The position numbers and the translations under genes were made by a program. This document shows, one piece after another, positions 16,282-25,321 of a DNA stretch of 64,000 nt. Origin of the DNA: Desulforhabdus sp. TSK (GTDB lineage: Bacteria; Desulfobacterota; Syntrophobacteria; Syntrophobacterales; Syntrophobacteraceae); contig NZ_BQXM01000011.1 in NCBI RefSeq assembly GCF_022836495.1, positions 62,001 to 126,000 on the forward strand, read 5' to 3'. The notes under the pieces are model-generated. The model searched no databases. It was given only the letters and a program-made list of their open reading frames with translations, and was not told the DNA's origin. The stretch's first letter is position 1; each line of letters opens with the position of its first letter.

Positions 16282-18771
16282 TCAAATGACGATGTTGATG
16301 AGCTTCCCGGGAATGACTATGACCTTCTTAACGGATTTCCCGGCGATAAAGTCCTGGATCCGTCCGTCCTGAAGGGCCGCAGCCTTCAACTCCTCCTGCG
16401 AGGCATCCGGCGACGCCATGATGCGGCTTCGGAGCTTCCCGTTTACCTGTACGACGATAACGATCTCTTCCGCCTGGAGAGACTCTTCGCGCCAGCGCGG
16501 CCAGGGAGCGGTCATGATGCTCGTGGTATGGCCCAGTGCCCGCCAAAGTTCCTCGGCGATGTGAGGAACAATGGGCGAAATGAGTAGAACCACGGTTTCG
16601 GCGGCCTCCTTCACCACCGGCCAGAGCGAATCTTCCTTCGGTGGAGACTCCAGGACCTGGTAGACCTGGTTCACGAGCTCCATGACCGAGGCAATGGCGG
16701 TGTTGAAGTGGAAGCGGTCCCGGATGTCTTCCGTCGCCTTCTTCATGGTCTGATGGGTCTTGCGATGGAGATCCGACAGAGCTTTGGGCAATTCTCCGTT
16801 GCCGGAATAGGCCGAAACGTTCAGCAGGGTTTCTTCGTTGTCCGAAACCATCCGCCAGACGCGCGACAGGAATCGGAAGGAGCCTTCGACCCCCTGATCG
16901 TTCCATTCCAGGTCCTTCTCGGGAGGTGCGGCAAAGAGGCAGAAAAGGCGAACGGTATCGGCCCCGTAAGCCTGAATCATTTCATCGGGATCCACCACGT
17001 TGCCCTTGGATTTGCTCATCTTGGAACCGTCCTTGATGACCATCCCCTGGGTGAGCAGATTTTCGAAGGGCTCGTCCACGGCCAGGTATCCCATGTCTCT
17101 CAGAACTTTGGTGAAGAAGCGGGAATACAGCAGATGCAGCACCGCGTGCTCGATGCCGCCAATGTACTGATTGACCGGCAGCCAGTATTTCACCCGGTCG
17201 AAGTCCAGGGGGCCATCCTCATATCCTGCGGAAGCAAAGCGCGCAAAATACCACGAGGATTCCACAAAGGTGTCCATGGTGTCGGTTTCCCGCCGCGCCG
17301 TAGCCTTGCATCGGGGGCAGGTGGTCTTGAAGAAGGGCTCGTGAACGGGCAGAGGCGATGCCCCATTGGGGAGGAGGGCCACGTCGGTGGGAAGCACCAC
17401 GGGGAGATCTTCGGCCGGAACCGGAACCGCACCACACTTGTCGCAGTAAATGATGGGAATCGGCGCTCCCCAGTAGCGCTGGCGGGATATTCCCCAGTCG
17501 CGCAAACGGTATTGGACGGTGCGCTCACCACGCCCCTTTTCCGCCAGTTCCGCCGTGATGGCTTCCCTCGCCTGGGCTGAGGCCATCCCGCTGAACCGGT
17601 CCGAATGGATCAGGACGCCGTCCTCTTCAAAGGCTGCTGTGAGATCCTCCAGCCGGGGCGGCTCAGCGGCGTCCTGAGGCTTGATGACGACTTTCATGGG
17701 GAGGTCATACTTGCGCGCAAATTCGAAATCCCGTTGATCGTGGGCAGGCACGGCCATGACCGCCCCCGTTCCGTAGGCCATGAGCACGAAATTGGCCACG
17801 TAAATGGGCATTTTCTCGCCCGTTGCCGGATTGATGCAGCAGCTTCCCGTGAAAACACCCTCTTTTTCCATGAGCTCCGTTTCACGGTCACTGCGCTTGG
17901 AAAGTTTGGCATGCTCCACGAACTGCCGCACAGCCTCTTCTTGAGGTGTTCCCCGGCTGAGCTTCTCCACCAGGGGGTGCTCCGGTGCAATGCTCATGAA
18001 GGTCGCCCCGAACAACGTGTCTGCCCTCGTGGTGAAAACCGTGATCTCGCCGTCACCGGATTCCAGGGGAAAAATCAGCTTACTGCCGTAGCTCTTGCCG
18101 ATCCAGTTCTGCTGCATGACAAGGACCCGCTCCGGCCAGCCGGGAAGCTTGTGGGTGTAATCCAAAAGCTCATCCACGTAGTCCGTGATTTTGAAAAACC
18201 ACTGGTCCATCTCTTTTTGGATGACGGGTTGATCGCACCGCCAGCAGGCGCCGCCTTCGACCTGTTCGTTGGCCAGCACGGTGTGGCACGTTTCGCACCA
18301 GTTGACGTAGGCACTCCGACGATAGGCCAGCCCCTGCTCGTACATCTTGAGGAAAAAGAGCTGCTCCCAGCGGTAATAGTCCACATGGCAGGTGGCGATT
18401 TCACGCGACCAGTCGTAGGAGAAGCCGAGCTTTTTGAGCTGGCCGCGCATGTAGTCGATGTTTTCGTAAGTCCATTTGGCCGGGTGTGTGCCGGCTTTGA
18501 TGGCGGCGTTTTCCGCGGGCATCCCGAAAGCGTCCCAGCCCATGGGATGAAGAACGTTGTAGCCCTGCATTCTCAGAAATCGGGCCAGGACATCCCCAAT
18601 GGAGTAATTGCGCACGTGCCCCATGTGGATCCTGCCCGAAGGGTAGGGAAACATTTCCAAAAGGTAAAATTTTTCACGGGAGGGGTCTTCCTGTACCTTG
18701 AAGAGCTCTTCCTTCTCCCAAAAATCCTGCCATTTTTTTTCCAGTGTTTTCGGTAAATACTTGGCTTCCAT
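16282..18771 (-). CDS. leuS: Leucyl-tRNA synthetase
   Basis: An 829-residue class I synthetase charging tRNA-Leu. The HIGH-type motif is HMGH in [15 protein letters not shown], the KMSKS motif is present, and the central editing domain (with [12 protein letters not shown]) is intact. A zinc-ribbon with paired cysteines (CETC, CWRC) lies near residue 160-180 and another at CDKCG and CPRC. It opens the leuS-lptE-holA run. Length and motifs are standard. Confidence 0.97.
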   Translation of the reverse strand: MEAKYLPKTLEKKWQDFWEKEELFKVQEDPSREKFYLLEMFPYPSGRIHMGHVRNYSIGDVLARFLRMQGYNVLHPMGWDAFGMPAENAAIKAGTHPAKWTYENIDYMRGQLKKLGFSYDWSREIATCHVDYYRWEQLFFLKMYEQGLAYRRSAYVNWCETCHTVLANEQVEGGACWRCDQPVIQKEMDQWFFKITDYVDELLDYTHKLPGWPERVLVMQQNWIGKSYGSKLIFPLESGDGEITVFTTRADTLFGATFMSIAPEHPLVEKLSRGTPQEEAVRQFVEHAKLSKRSDRETELMEKEGVFTGSCCINPATGEKMPIYVANFVLMAYGTGAVMAVPAHDQRDFEFARKYDLPMKVVIKPQDAAEPPRLEDLTAAFEEDGVLIHSDRFSGMASAQAREAITAELAEKGRGERTVQYRLRDWGISRQRYWGAPIPIIYCDKCGAVPVPAEDLPVVLPTDVALLPNGASPLPVHEPFFKTTCPRCKATARRETDTMDTFVESSWYFARFASAGYEDGPLDFDRVKYWLPVNQYIGGIEHAVLHLLYSRFFTKVLRDMGYLAVDEPFENLLTQGMVIKDGSKMSKSKGNVVDPDEMIQAYGADTVRLFCLFAAPPEKDLEWNDQGVEGSFRFLSRVWRMVSDNEETLLNVSAYSGNGELPKALSDLHRKTHQTMKKATEDIRDRFHFNTAIASVMELVNQVYQVLESPPKEDSLWPVVKEAAETVVLLISPIVPHIAEELWRALGHTTSIMTAPWPRWREESLQAEEIVIVVQVNGKLRSRIMASPDASQEELKAAALQDGRIQDFIAGKSVKKVIVIPGKLINIVI

Positions 18772-19001
18772 GCGTCACCCTTCAGTCATGAATCCGGAAC
18801 GGTGCGGAACGATTTCTTCCGGGGCTTTCCATCCCCTCCCGCACTCGAAAAAGTCTGTGTCGAAAGCTGCCGTTTTGTAGCATATGCTAAATCTTTTCGC
18901 AACATGCACATTACACTGGAAAAATGACGCCGCAGGCTCCCTGGTGTCAGCTCCTTCCGGCGCAGGCGGAAAGGCCTCATCCCCTTTCCGCAGTGAAATG
19001 C

Positions 19002-19607
19002 TTATTTCAATCGGGTGACGCTCACGATGACGACGGGATTTTTGGGCACATTCTGGTAGCTGCCCATGGTGGTCGTTTCGACCTTCTTGATCTTGTCCAC
19101 CACGTCCATGCCTTCGATCACTTTTCCAAAAACTGCGTAGCCGAATCCCTGCGGGGTGTTGTCCTTGTGGTTCAGAAAGGCATTGTCCTTCACGTTGATG
19201 AAAAACTGGGATGTGGCACTGTCCACAATGTTTGTCCTGGCCATGGAGATGGTGCCGCGATCATTCTTCAATTCCGCGGAGGCTTCATTTTTGACGGGCT
19301 CGTGGGTGTCCTTCTTTCTCATGTCCGGGGCGAAGCCGCCCCCCTGGATCATGAAGTCGTCGATGACTCTGTGGAATATGGTACCGTCATAAAATTTTTC
19401 GTCGGCATAGCGCAGGAAATTCTTCACCGTGGCGGGTGCCTTGTCTTCAAAGAGCTCCACCCGGATGTCACCCAGGGAGGTCTTTATGACAACGACGGGG
19501 TTTGCCGGTGTCTTCGCTTTCTCTTCAGCGGCAAAGGCGTTCACGCCGAAGGACAAAAGGATGAGAGCAACAAAAATTCCCGATACGAGCCGATGCATTC
19601 TGTTCAT
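19002..19607 (-). CDS. ppiA: Exported cyclophilin-type peptidyl-prolyl isomerase
   Basis: A 201-residue cyclophilin with a signal peptide (IFVALILLSFGVNAFA). The core shows the usual FHRVIDDFMIQGG, SQFFINVKDN and FGKVIEGMDVVD motifs, so it should accelerate proline isomerisation of periplasmic proteins. Its start overlaps the stop of the copper ATPase gene (ATGA), making it the last gene of the long respiratory run and suggesting a role in folding exported redox proteins. GGAGA precedes the ATG. Confidence 0.92.
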   Translation of the reverse strand: MNRMHRLVSGIFVALILLSFGVNAFAAEEKAKTPANPVVVIKTSLGDIRVELFEDKAPATVKNFLRYADEKFYDGTIFHRVIDDFMIQGGGFAPDMRKKDTHEPVKNEASAELKNDRGTISMARTNIVDSATSQFFINVKDNAFLNHKDNTPQGFGYAVFGKVIEGMDVVDKIKKVETTTMGSYQNVPKNPVVIVSVTRLK

Positions 19608-22159
19608 ACGGTTCTCCTTCCATGATGCTTTCTTGAAATGCGCAACGTGTTTCCGATCACCGTGAGGCTGCTGGCAAACATTGCCGCGACAGCCATGATG
19701 GGATTCAGCATTCCCGCCACAGCCAGGGGGATGCCGAGAACATTGTAAAATAGAGCGAAAAAGAGATTCTGGCGGATGATGCGCACCGTCATGTGCGACA
19801 GATCCAGCACTTCCAGGAGCTTCTCGGGATGTCCCGTCATGAGGGTGATGTCTGAAGCTTCCTGAAGGATGTTGGAGCCCGTCCCGAGGGCGATTCCCAC
19901 ATCCGCTCGAGCGAGCGCCGCGGCATCGTTGACTCCATCCCCCATCATGGCCACCCGATGCCCCTCCTGCTGCAGCCTTCGAACGATTTCTACCTTGTCT
20001 ACCGGTAGAGACTGTCCCCGGAAATGCTCCACACCCAGGCGCTGGGCCACGGCCTGAGTGGTCTCCTGAGAATCCCCCGAAACCAGGTGGACAGTCAAGC
20101 CTCTTTGCTGCATTTGCCTCAGGGATTCTGCCGCGCCTGCCTTGATGCTGTCTCCAAACGCCAGGTAACCCTGGACCTCACCTTCCCAGCCGAAAAAGAG
20201 GACCGTATTCCCGTCGCTTTCCAGTTTTCTTGCGGCATCATCCATGTCGCGGGGGCACGTAAGTCCTTCCCGCTTCATGAATGCCCGGTTTCCAACGGCG
20301 GTGGGGGTGCCGCGGATGCACCCCCTTGCCCCCAGCCCCTCGAAGTATTCGAGGCGGGTCGCCTCCTCCAGCTGGAGGGAGAGCTCCCGGGTTCTGCGCA
20401 GGATCTCCCTGGCCAGGAAGTGCCCGGCGCCGGTTTCAATGGAGGCTACCCGGGCGAGAGCCTTGTGCTCGGGCATTCCCCTGGTGACGATCTTCTGCAG
20501 TGAGAAAACGCCCTCCGTGAGGGTCCCCGTTTTATCGCAGATGAGCACGTCCAGGTCCCTGGCTCTTTCCAGAGCCGAGGGATCCCGGATGAGTATCCCT
20601 CGGGACCTGCCGGCTCCAATGGCTGCGACCTTGGCGAGGGGAGTCGCGATCCCCAGGGCGCAGGGGCAGGTGATGACCAGCACCGTTACGGCGCGCAGGA
20701 GGGTTTCATGGGAAGGCAATCCTCCCACCATCCATCCCCAGCCAGCTGTTCCTGCAGCCAGGAGCAGAACGATGGGGACAAAGAATCGCGTCAACCGGTC
20801 TGCCAGGACTTCGAAGGAATTTCTTGCCGAGAGGGCTTCCTGCATGAGGGCGATCATCTGGCCGATGGCGCTTTCGCTGCCGGTGCGGAGAGCCTGGAGA
20901 TGGAGCTCTCCTCCCAGAAGCAGGGTGCCCCCCATGACGGTCTCCCCGGGGCTCTTCTTCATGGGACGCGATTCCCCTGTCAGGAAGGAGGCATCCACTT
21001 CGCCCGTACCCGCCAGGACCAACGCATCCAGAGGAATCCGTTCTCCCCCTGAAACCCGGAAGCTGTCTCCAACTTCCACGGCCTCCGACGCGACCCATTT
21101 TTCGATTTTTTCCAGGCACAACCGCACCTTTCCCCGCGAGAGGGAATAGAGTTCCGTAATGCCCTGTGACACGGTATCTCTCGCCCGGAGCTCGATGTAC
21201 CTTCCCAAAAGCACGATGGTGATGAGCATGGCGGCCGTATCGAAATATAAATGCAGGCTGCCGGTCACGAGTCCTCCAAGGCTGTAGAAATATGCTGAAA
21301 GGGAGCCCACCGCAATGAGGGTATCCATGGAGACGCTCATGTGCCGCAGCCCCAGGAACGCCCGCTTCAGGATGGGGTATCCGCCGTAGAAGACCACCGG
21401 GGTGGCGAGGAGCCAGAGAGGATATGAAAGATAGCCGATGGCTCCCTCTCCCAGGTCCTGGAAAAACCCGAAATAGAGAACGAAGGAAAGCATCATGATA
21501 TTGGCGGTCAATATGGCCGACACGCCCAGGGGCAGAAGGTGATTTTTCCTCTCCTCCATCATGGGGGGGCGGTCTTCGCCGGCCGGGCGCGCCGTGTAGC
21601 CGAGCTTCTCGATGTCGGCAAGAATGTCCCGCGGTTGAATCCGGTGCGGCAGGTAGACGATCCGGGCAAGATCCGAGAGGAAGAAAACCTGGACCTTCAC
21701 GATTCCGGGAGACTTGCGCAGGACCTCCTCCATGAGCCAGGAACAGGCGGTGCACCACATGCCGTCCACATGAAGCACCAGTTCCTTGGCCAGGCCCGCC
21801 TCGAACTCCCGGGGTCCACCTTCCGGCAGGGGAGCGCTCCCCTGCCTCTTTTCGGGCACATCTTGAATCTGGAGCAGGTCTTCCTCGCTGCGCGGGATAA
21901 TCCCTGAATCCACGCAGACGCGGTAGAGCTCGGTGCTCCGGAAATCCACACCCTGCGCCTGCGGGTCGTTGAAGAGAATTTCAAAGACATGCATGCAGCC
22001 GATGCAGCAAAATCTGTAACGTGTCCCCTTGAGGGTGCGCTCTGCTCGGGAACGTCCTACGGGGAGTCCACAGAGGCTGCAGAACCTCCGTTGAGAATCG
22101 TGGGGCTCTGTAGTCGACTCCCGAGGCGGGTCCACGGTATGTGCCGGGGGGTCAGCCAA
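19604..22159 (-). CDS. ccoI: CcoI/FixI-type copper-transporting P-type ATPase
   Basis: A P1B-type ATPase of about 850 residues. In order: an N-terminal CxxC metal domain (CSLCG...CCIGC, of the kind found in oxidase-assembly ATPases), an HMA domain (GMWCTACS), eight membrane helices with the ion-binding CPC (ITCPCALG), actuator loop TGES, phosphorylation DKTGT and hinge GDGVNDAA. The usual SEHPL motif of the nucleotide domain reads AGHFL, keeping the His but losing the Pro. It should supply copper to the cbb3 oxidase encoded upstream. The start is unsure: no ATG fits; a TTG at 22159 overlapping the SafE stop, or GTG 22135, is likely. Confidence 0.88.
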   Translation of the reverse strand: MADPPAHTVDPPRESTTEPHDSQRRFCSLCGLPVGRSRAERTLKGTRYRFCCIGCMHVFEILFNDPQAQGVDFRSTELYRVCVDSGIIPRSEEDLLQIQDVPEKRQGSAPLPEGGPREFEAGLAKELVLHVDGMWCTACSWLMEEVLRKSPGIVKVQVFFLSDLARIVYLPHRIQPRDILADIEKLGYTARPAGEDRPPMMEERKNHLLPLGVSAILTANIMMLSFVLYFGFFQDLGEGAIGYLSYPLWLLATPVVFYGGYPILKRAFLGLRHMSVSMDTLIAVGSLSAYFYSLGGLVTGSLHLYFDTAAMLITIVLLGRYIELRARDTVSQGITELYSLSRGKVRLCLEKIEKWVASEAVEVGDSFRVSGGERIPLDALVLAGTGEVDASFLTGESRPMKKSPGETVMGGTLLLGGELHLQALRTGSESAIGQMIALMQEALSARNSFEVLADRLTRFFVPIVLLLAAGTAGWGWMVGGLPSHETLLRAVTVLVITCPCALGIATPLAKVAAIGAGRSRGILIRDPSALERARDLDVLICDKTGTLTEGVFSLQKIVTRGMPEHKALARVASIETGAGHFLAREILRRTRELSLQLEEATRLEYFEGLGARGCIRGTPTAVGNRAFMKREGLTCPRDMDDAARKLESDGNTVLFFGWEGEVQGYLAFGDSIKAGAAESLRQMQQRGLTVHLVSGDSQETTQAVAQRLGVEHFRGQSLPVDKVEIVRRLQQEGHRVAMMGDGVNDAAALARADVGIALGTGSNILQEASDITLMTGHPEKLLEVLDLSHMTVRIIRQNLFFALFYNVLGIPLAVAGMLNPIMAVAAMFASSLTVIGNTLRISRKHHGRRTV

Positions 22160-22850
22160 GGATGCGGGATCCCCGCAACAGAAGAACGATGCCCATGAAG
22201 ACAATGGAGATGCCGGCGACTTTTTCGCCCAGAAAGCGCACTCTTTGTGAAAGGAACGAAGCGCAAAGACCGGTGAAGAAAAGGGGAGGTACCGTTCCGC
22301 ATCCAAAGAGCACCATGGTGACAAATCCCTGGACAGGATGCCCCGTGGAGGCCGCCGTTACGATCATGGCCCAGGAGAGGCAGCAGGGAATGAGCCCTGT
22401 GGCCATGCCCAGAAGGACCTTGGACGGGATGGTCTTGGAGCGGAAGAGAGGATGCATCCAACGGCCGAGAAGGGAGACCTGGGGGGAGGAGAGAGCGGAG
22501 AGGCGTTCGGGCAGCGGAATGGCTTTGAGCAGGACGAGCCCCAGAAAGACGAGCAGGCCGCCCGCCACATAGGACATGGCACTCCGCCCATGGTAAAACC
22601 ACCGGCTGAGGTCGACGGCGCGGAACAACCCTGCGGCGAGTGTCCCCAGCAGTCCGTAGGTCAAAAGCCGGCCCAGGTGAAAACCCAAATGATGGAAAAA
22701 TCCCAGGCGCAGCGGAAAAGCAAGTGTGGTGACGGAGGAAGAGACGTCCGGTTTCAAATGCAGGGAATAGGCCAGTACGAGAGGCCCGCACATGCCCAGG
22801 CAGTGAAGACTCCCCAGGAACCCGATGCTCAAGGGAAAGAGAGAAAACAT
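22152..22850 (-). CDS. SafE/TauE-like (UreH_2) membrane protein
   Basis: A 232-residue polytopic protein with six hydrophobic helices. The first helix ends in GSLHCLGMCGPL, the signature of the UreH_2/SafE type that is regularly encoded beside cbb3 oxidase and CcoI genes; the middle helix has GLIPCCLSW. Such proteins are thought to take part in metal (copper or nickel) handling. It lies between the lipoprotein cytochrome and the CcoI ATPase. ATG 22850 is taken as start because the first helix follows directly. Confidence 0.82.
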   Translation of the reverse strand: MFSLFPLSIGFLGSLHCLGMCGPLVLAYSLHLKPDVSSSVTTLAFPLRLGFFHHLGFHLGRLLTYGLLGTLAAGLFRAVDLSRWFYHGRSAMSYVAGGLLVFLGLVLLKAIPLPERLSALSSPQVSLLGRWMHPLFRSKTIPSKVLLGMATGLIPCCLSWAMIVTAASTGHPVQGFVTMVLFGCGTVPPLFFTGLCASFLSQRVRFLGEKVAGISIVFMGIVLLLRGSRILG

Positions 22851-22864
22851 GCTCAGAGGTTCAT

Positions 22865-23377
22865 CTAGCTGCCGGAAGAGCTGCCGAGAAATCGGATATA
22901 GTGGACAATGGCCCAAAGGTCTTGAGCGGAGACGGTATAGGCCATGGGCGGCTGACGTTTGATCCCGAAGCTCAGGTTGTAGAAGATTTCACCGTCCGTC
23001 ATGGCTTGAACTTTTGGATCCCTGAGGGCGGTGGGCAGAGGATGGAAGCTCTGGCCAACGGTGCCATTGCCGTCGGCTTTGGGGCCGTGGCACATGATGC
23101 AGTAGACGGCGTAGCTCTCCCTTCCCTTGTTGGTGGTTTCCTCAGAGAAGGGGAGAGGGTTCCGAAGGCTTTTGGGATCGGACTTCTTGAGGGTTTCAAT
23201 CCCCCCTCCCACGGGAATGGTCCCTGCGGGCATTTCCGGAAGTGCCGTCTTATAGGTCTGCAGCGCCTCCTGCTCCTTCATCCTGGCGTAATCACAGCCC
23301 GGGAGACTGCACAGGAGCACGAGCCATACGGCCATGCATCCAATCCGTTTCATCATGCCTCGATGAGATCGCATCAT
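22865..23377 (-). CDS. Lipoprotein monohaem cytochrome c (ActE-like)
   Basis: A 170-residue cytochrome with a lipoprotein signal (LLCSLPGC, lipidated C28) and one haem site CIMCH (C93, C96, H97). A downstream Met (PPMAYT) could be the second axial ligand. This matches the monohaem subunit ActE of alternative complex III in size and location of the anchor, although it stands after the oxidase genes rather than within the complex III genes. The start overlaps the preceding stop (ATGA at 23374-23377); a later pair of ATGs at 23356/23353 with GAGG is possible. Confidence 0.85.
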   Translation of the reverse strand: MMRSHRGMMKRIGCMAVWLVLLCSLPGCDYARMKEQEALQTYKTALPEMPAGTIPVGGGIETLKKSDPKSLRNPLPFSEETTNKGRESYAVYCIMCHGPKADGNGTVGQSFHPLPTALRDPKVQAMTDGEIFYNLSFGIKRQPPMAYTVSAQDLWAIVHYIRFLGSSSGS

Positions 23378-23661
23378 TTGGCACCCCCCGCCGATTGGGG
23401 TGGGGGTGGAGTCACCCCCGGGATATGCTGAGGCGCCAGAGGCGGCTGATCGCCAAAGACCTGCCGCGATTGATGGGTGGAATAGACCGACTGAGACGGG
23501 ATGTCCTGGACCACGCTGAAATCCCACGAAGGGGGCCCCTTCTCTCCAACGGCCATGAACACAAAAATCCCCCAGCAGAGAAAGCCCAGCGCAATGGCGG
23601 ATACGATGCCCCAGCTGCGAAGGTCGAATGTCTTGTCCCTGTCTGAAAATATCGCTCTCAT
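23374..23661 (-). CDS. Small single-helix membrane protein of the oxidase locus
   Basis: A 95-residue protein with one transmembrane helix (IVSAIALGFLCWGIFVFMAV), a short basic N-terminus, and a periplasmic tail that ends in Pro/Gln-rich sequence (VTPPPPQSAGGAK). No family was recognised. It sits between the FixP_N-like gene and the lipoprotein cytochrome and overlaps the latter by four bases, so a structural or assembly role in the terminal oxidase branch is likely. GGAAG precedes the ATG. Confidence 0.6.
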   Translation of the reverse strand: MRAIFSDRDKTFDLRSWGIVSAIALGFLCWGIFVFMAVGEKGPPSWDFSVVQDIPSQSVYSTHQSRQVFGDQPPLAPQHIPGVTPPPPQSAGGAK

Positions 23662-23817
23662 CTTCAGCTTCCTGATTTGAACCGGTTGTTTAAGATTGAG
23701 CCTGGTGTTTACCGGCTAATGACCTTAAGCTTCAGCCCTTCGGCCTGGCACGTCCTGCAGGCGCGTGTCCGGCGTCGCCGCCCGGCAACGGTCCGAAGGG
23801 ATGAATCCTGGAGAGCT

Positions 23818-24087
23818 CTAAAAAGCCGGTCCTTTGATCCCAACCATGAAGGCATAAATCAGGGCAAAGGCGGCCACTCCCAGGAGCACGAGGGCCACGA
23901 CGGGAGGGATAGGGTTGTGATCCCCCCGGATGCCTTCGGCATATTCCGCCAAGTCCTTTTTCCCGCCCTCTGGCGTACCCGGTCGGCCATAGGTGTAGAA
24001 GGCAGTGAAAAGCACAGCCACCGCAATAATGCCGAGGAAAAGCCCGATGATTACATATTGAAAATCCAGAATGGGAAAGTATCTCAT
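23818..24087 (-). CDS. Small membrane protein with FixP_N-like segment
   Basis: An 89-residue protein with two transmembrane helices. The second begins NPIPPVVALVLLGVAAFALIYAF, which resembles the N-terminal membrane domain of CcoP/FixP (a short NPxPP motif before the helix). It carries no haem motif. It may be the detached membrane anchor of a CcoP subunit whose haem domain is fused to CcoO at 24371-25321. GAGG lies about 12 bases upstream of the ATG. Confidence 0.6.
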   Translation of the reverse strand: MRYFPILDFQYVIIGLFLGIIAVAVLFTAFYTYGRPGTPEGGKKDLAEYAEGIRGDHNPIPPVVALVLLGVAAFALIYAFMVGIKGPAF

Positions 24088-24106
24088 GGAGCTGATTCAC
24101 CTCTTG

Positions 24107-24370
24107 TTACAAGTGGTAGAGAGACAGGATGACGGCACACAGCATGCCTGCGGCGCCCAGCCCCAGGATGAACACGAGCACATAGCCTCCACGGCTGGGG
24201 GGGAGTGGCTCCTGGGATGAGGCCTGCCCCGGCATTGCGTCGATGAGGGGCAAAAATCTCGCGCGCCCCTGCTGGGAGAACTGTCCTGACCGGACCGCCC
24301 ACACGAAGGCGATCAGGGCTGCCCATATGCTCAGGACCACGAGAAGAATCCACCCTCCATAATAGGCCAT
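24107..24370 (-). CDS. CcoS-like small membrane protein
   Basis: An 87-residue protein with two hydrophobic helices. The first ends AALIAFVWAVRSGQFSQQG, which is the CcoS signature (AFxWAVRSGQF); CcoS is needed for cofactor (copper and haem) insertion in cbb3 oxidases. Normal CcoS has one helix of about 50 residues, so this copy carries an extra C-terminal helix (GYVLVFILGLGAAGMLCAVIL). Its ATG directly follows the stop of the CcoO-type gene, with GGGGAGAAG upstream. Confidence 0.75.
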   Translation of the reverse strand: MAYYGGWILLVVLSIWAALIAFVWAVRSGQFSQQGRARFLPLIDAMPGQASSQEPLPPSRGGYVLVFILGLGAAGMLCAVILSLYHL

Positions 24371-25321
24371 CTATCGCTTCTCCCCATCCGCCGGTTCATA
24401 AGACGCATCGATGCCGCGCGGCTCCGTATTGGCGTCGGTTTCCCCGATGAAAGTGACCGCTACATAGTTGCCCACATCCCAGATCTTTTCAGACTCCAGG
24501 TCACGCTTGAAGTAAGGCATGGCGGTTCCCGTGATGCCGTTCATGATCTGATAATACAAAATGCCTCCCGAGACTCCGCGTCCCTTGAGGGTCGTAAAAT
24601 TGAGAGGAGGCGGATACAGGTGAGGGGCTGCCGGACCCATCCCGTCTCCCACGGGGCCATGGCAGCCGATGCAGAAGCTCTGATAGATCCTGTGTCCTCG
24701 CGTCAACCCGGCTTGAGACGTGGGGTAAGGGTTGGGCAGCTTCCTCCAGGGTTCGGGGACGAGATCATGCAGCCACGCCACATTGCCGTCCGTACCCTTT
24801 TCATAGGCCTCGATGGATTTTGGCTTCCACAGCCGCTGCCGCTGCATCCGTGCGTCTGCGTCCTTGTATCCCAGGCTCTGCTTGTAAGCGATGAGAGCCG
24901 TGATGTTTTCCGTGCCCAGGAAAGCCCATTCAGGCATGATGGATTCAGGGCGAACATAGCGCGGGTTGATGAAATGCGCCATGTGCCAGTCGTCGGGATG
25001 CTCACCGCCTTCCTGGGAGAGATCCGGTCCCGTCCGTTCGGTGCCCAGCAGGTGGGGCTGTTCCGCGATATAGTCGCCGGCCTGGGCAATGCGCTCAGCT
25101 CCCAAATCCCAGTCGATCCTCCGGATGAACTGGGAGTGGCAATAAGAGCAGCCGTTCTTGACGTAAAGCTTCCGGCCCCGCTCCTCCAAAGCCGTTCTGG
25201 GGCGATGGATGTCCGAGGGCTGGTCCGTCATGGTCGCCCAGGGAAGAATGACCACCACAAAAAGCACTACGCCGAAAATGAGGCTGCCGCCGAGAACCAG
25301 CAGTGGAGGGGTCATCTTCAT
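24371..25321 (-). CDS. ccoO: cbb3 oxidase dihaem subunit, CcoO fused to a CcoP-like domain
   Basis: A 316-residue dihaem cytochrome. The N-terminal helix (residues 6-28) is followed by the CcoO haem site CSYCHSQ (C58, C61, H62) and WAFLG further on. From about 205 a second c domain has CIGCH (C217, C220, H221) with a possible Met ligand at GTAMPYF. Usual cbb3 oxidases have a monohaem CcoO and a dihaem CcoP; here only two haem c sites are left in total, on one chain. It overlaps ccoN by four bases (ATGA). Electrons would pass from periplasmic cytochromes to CcoN. Confidence 0.88.
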   Translation of the reverse strand: MKMTPPLLVLGGSLIFGVVLFVVVILPWATMTDQPSDIHRPRTALEERGRKLYVKNGCSYCHSQFIRRIDWDLGAERIAQAGDYIAEQPHLLGTERTGPDLSQEGGEHPDDWHMAHFINPRYVRPESIMPEWAFLGTENITALIAYKQSLGYKDADARMQRQRLWKPKSIEAYEKGTDGNVAWLHDLVPEPWRKLPNPYPTSQAGLTRGHRIYQSFCIGCHGPVGDGMGPAAPHLYPPPLNFTTLKGRGVSGGILYYQIMNGITGTAMPYFKRDLESEKIWDVGNYVAVTFIGETDANTEPRGIDASYEPADGEKR

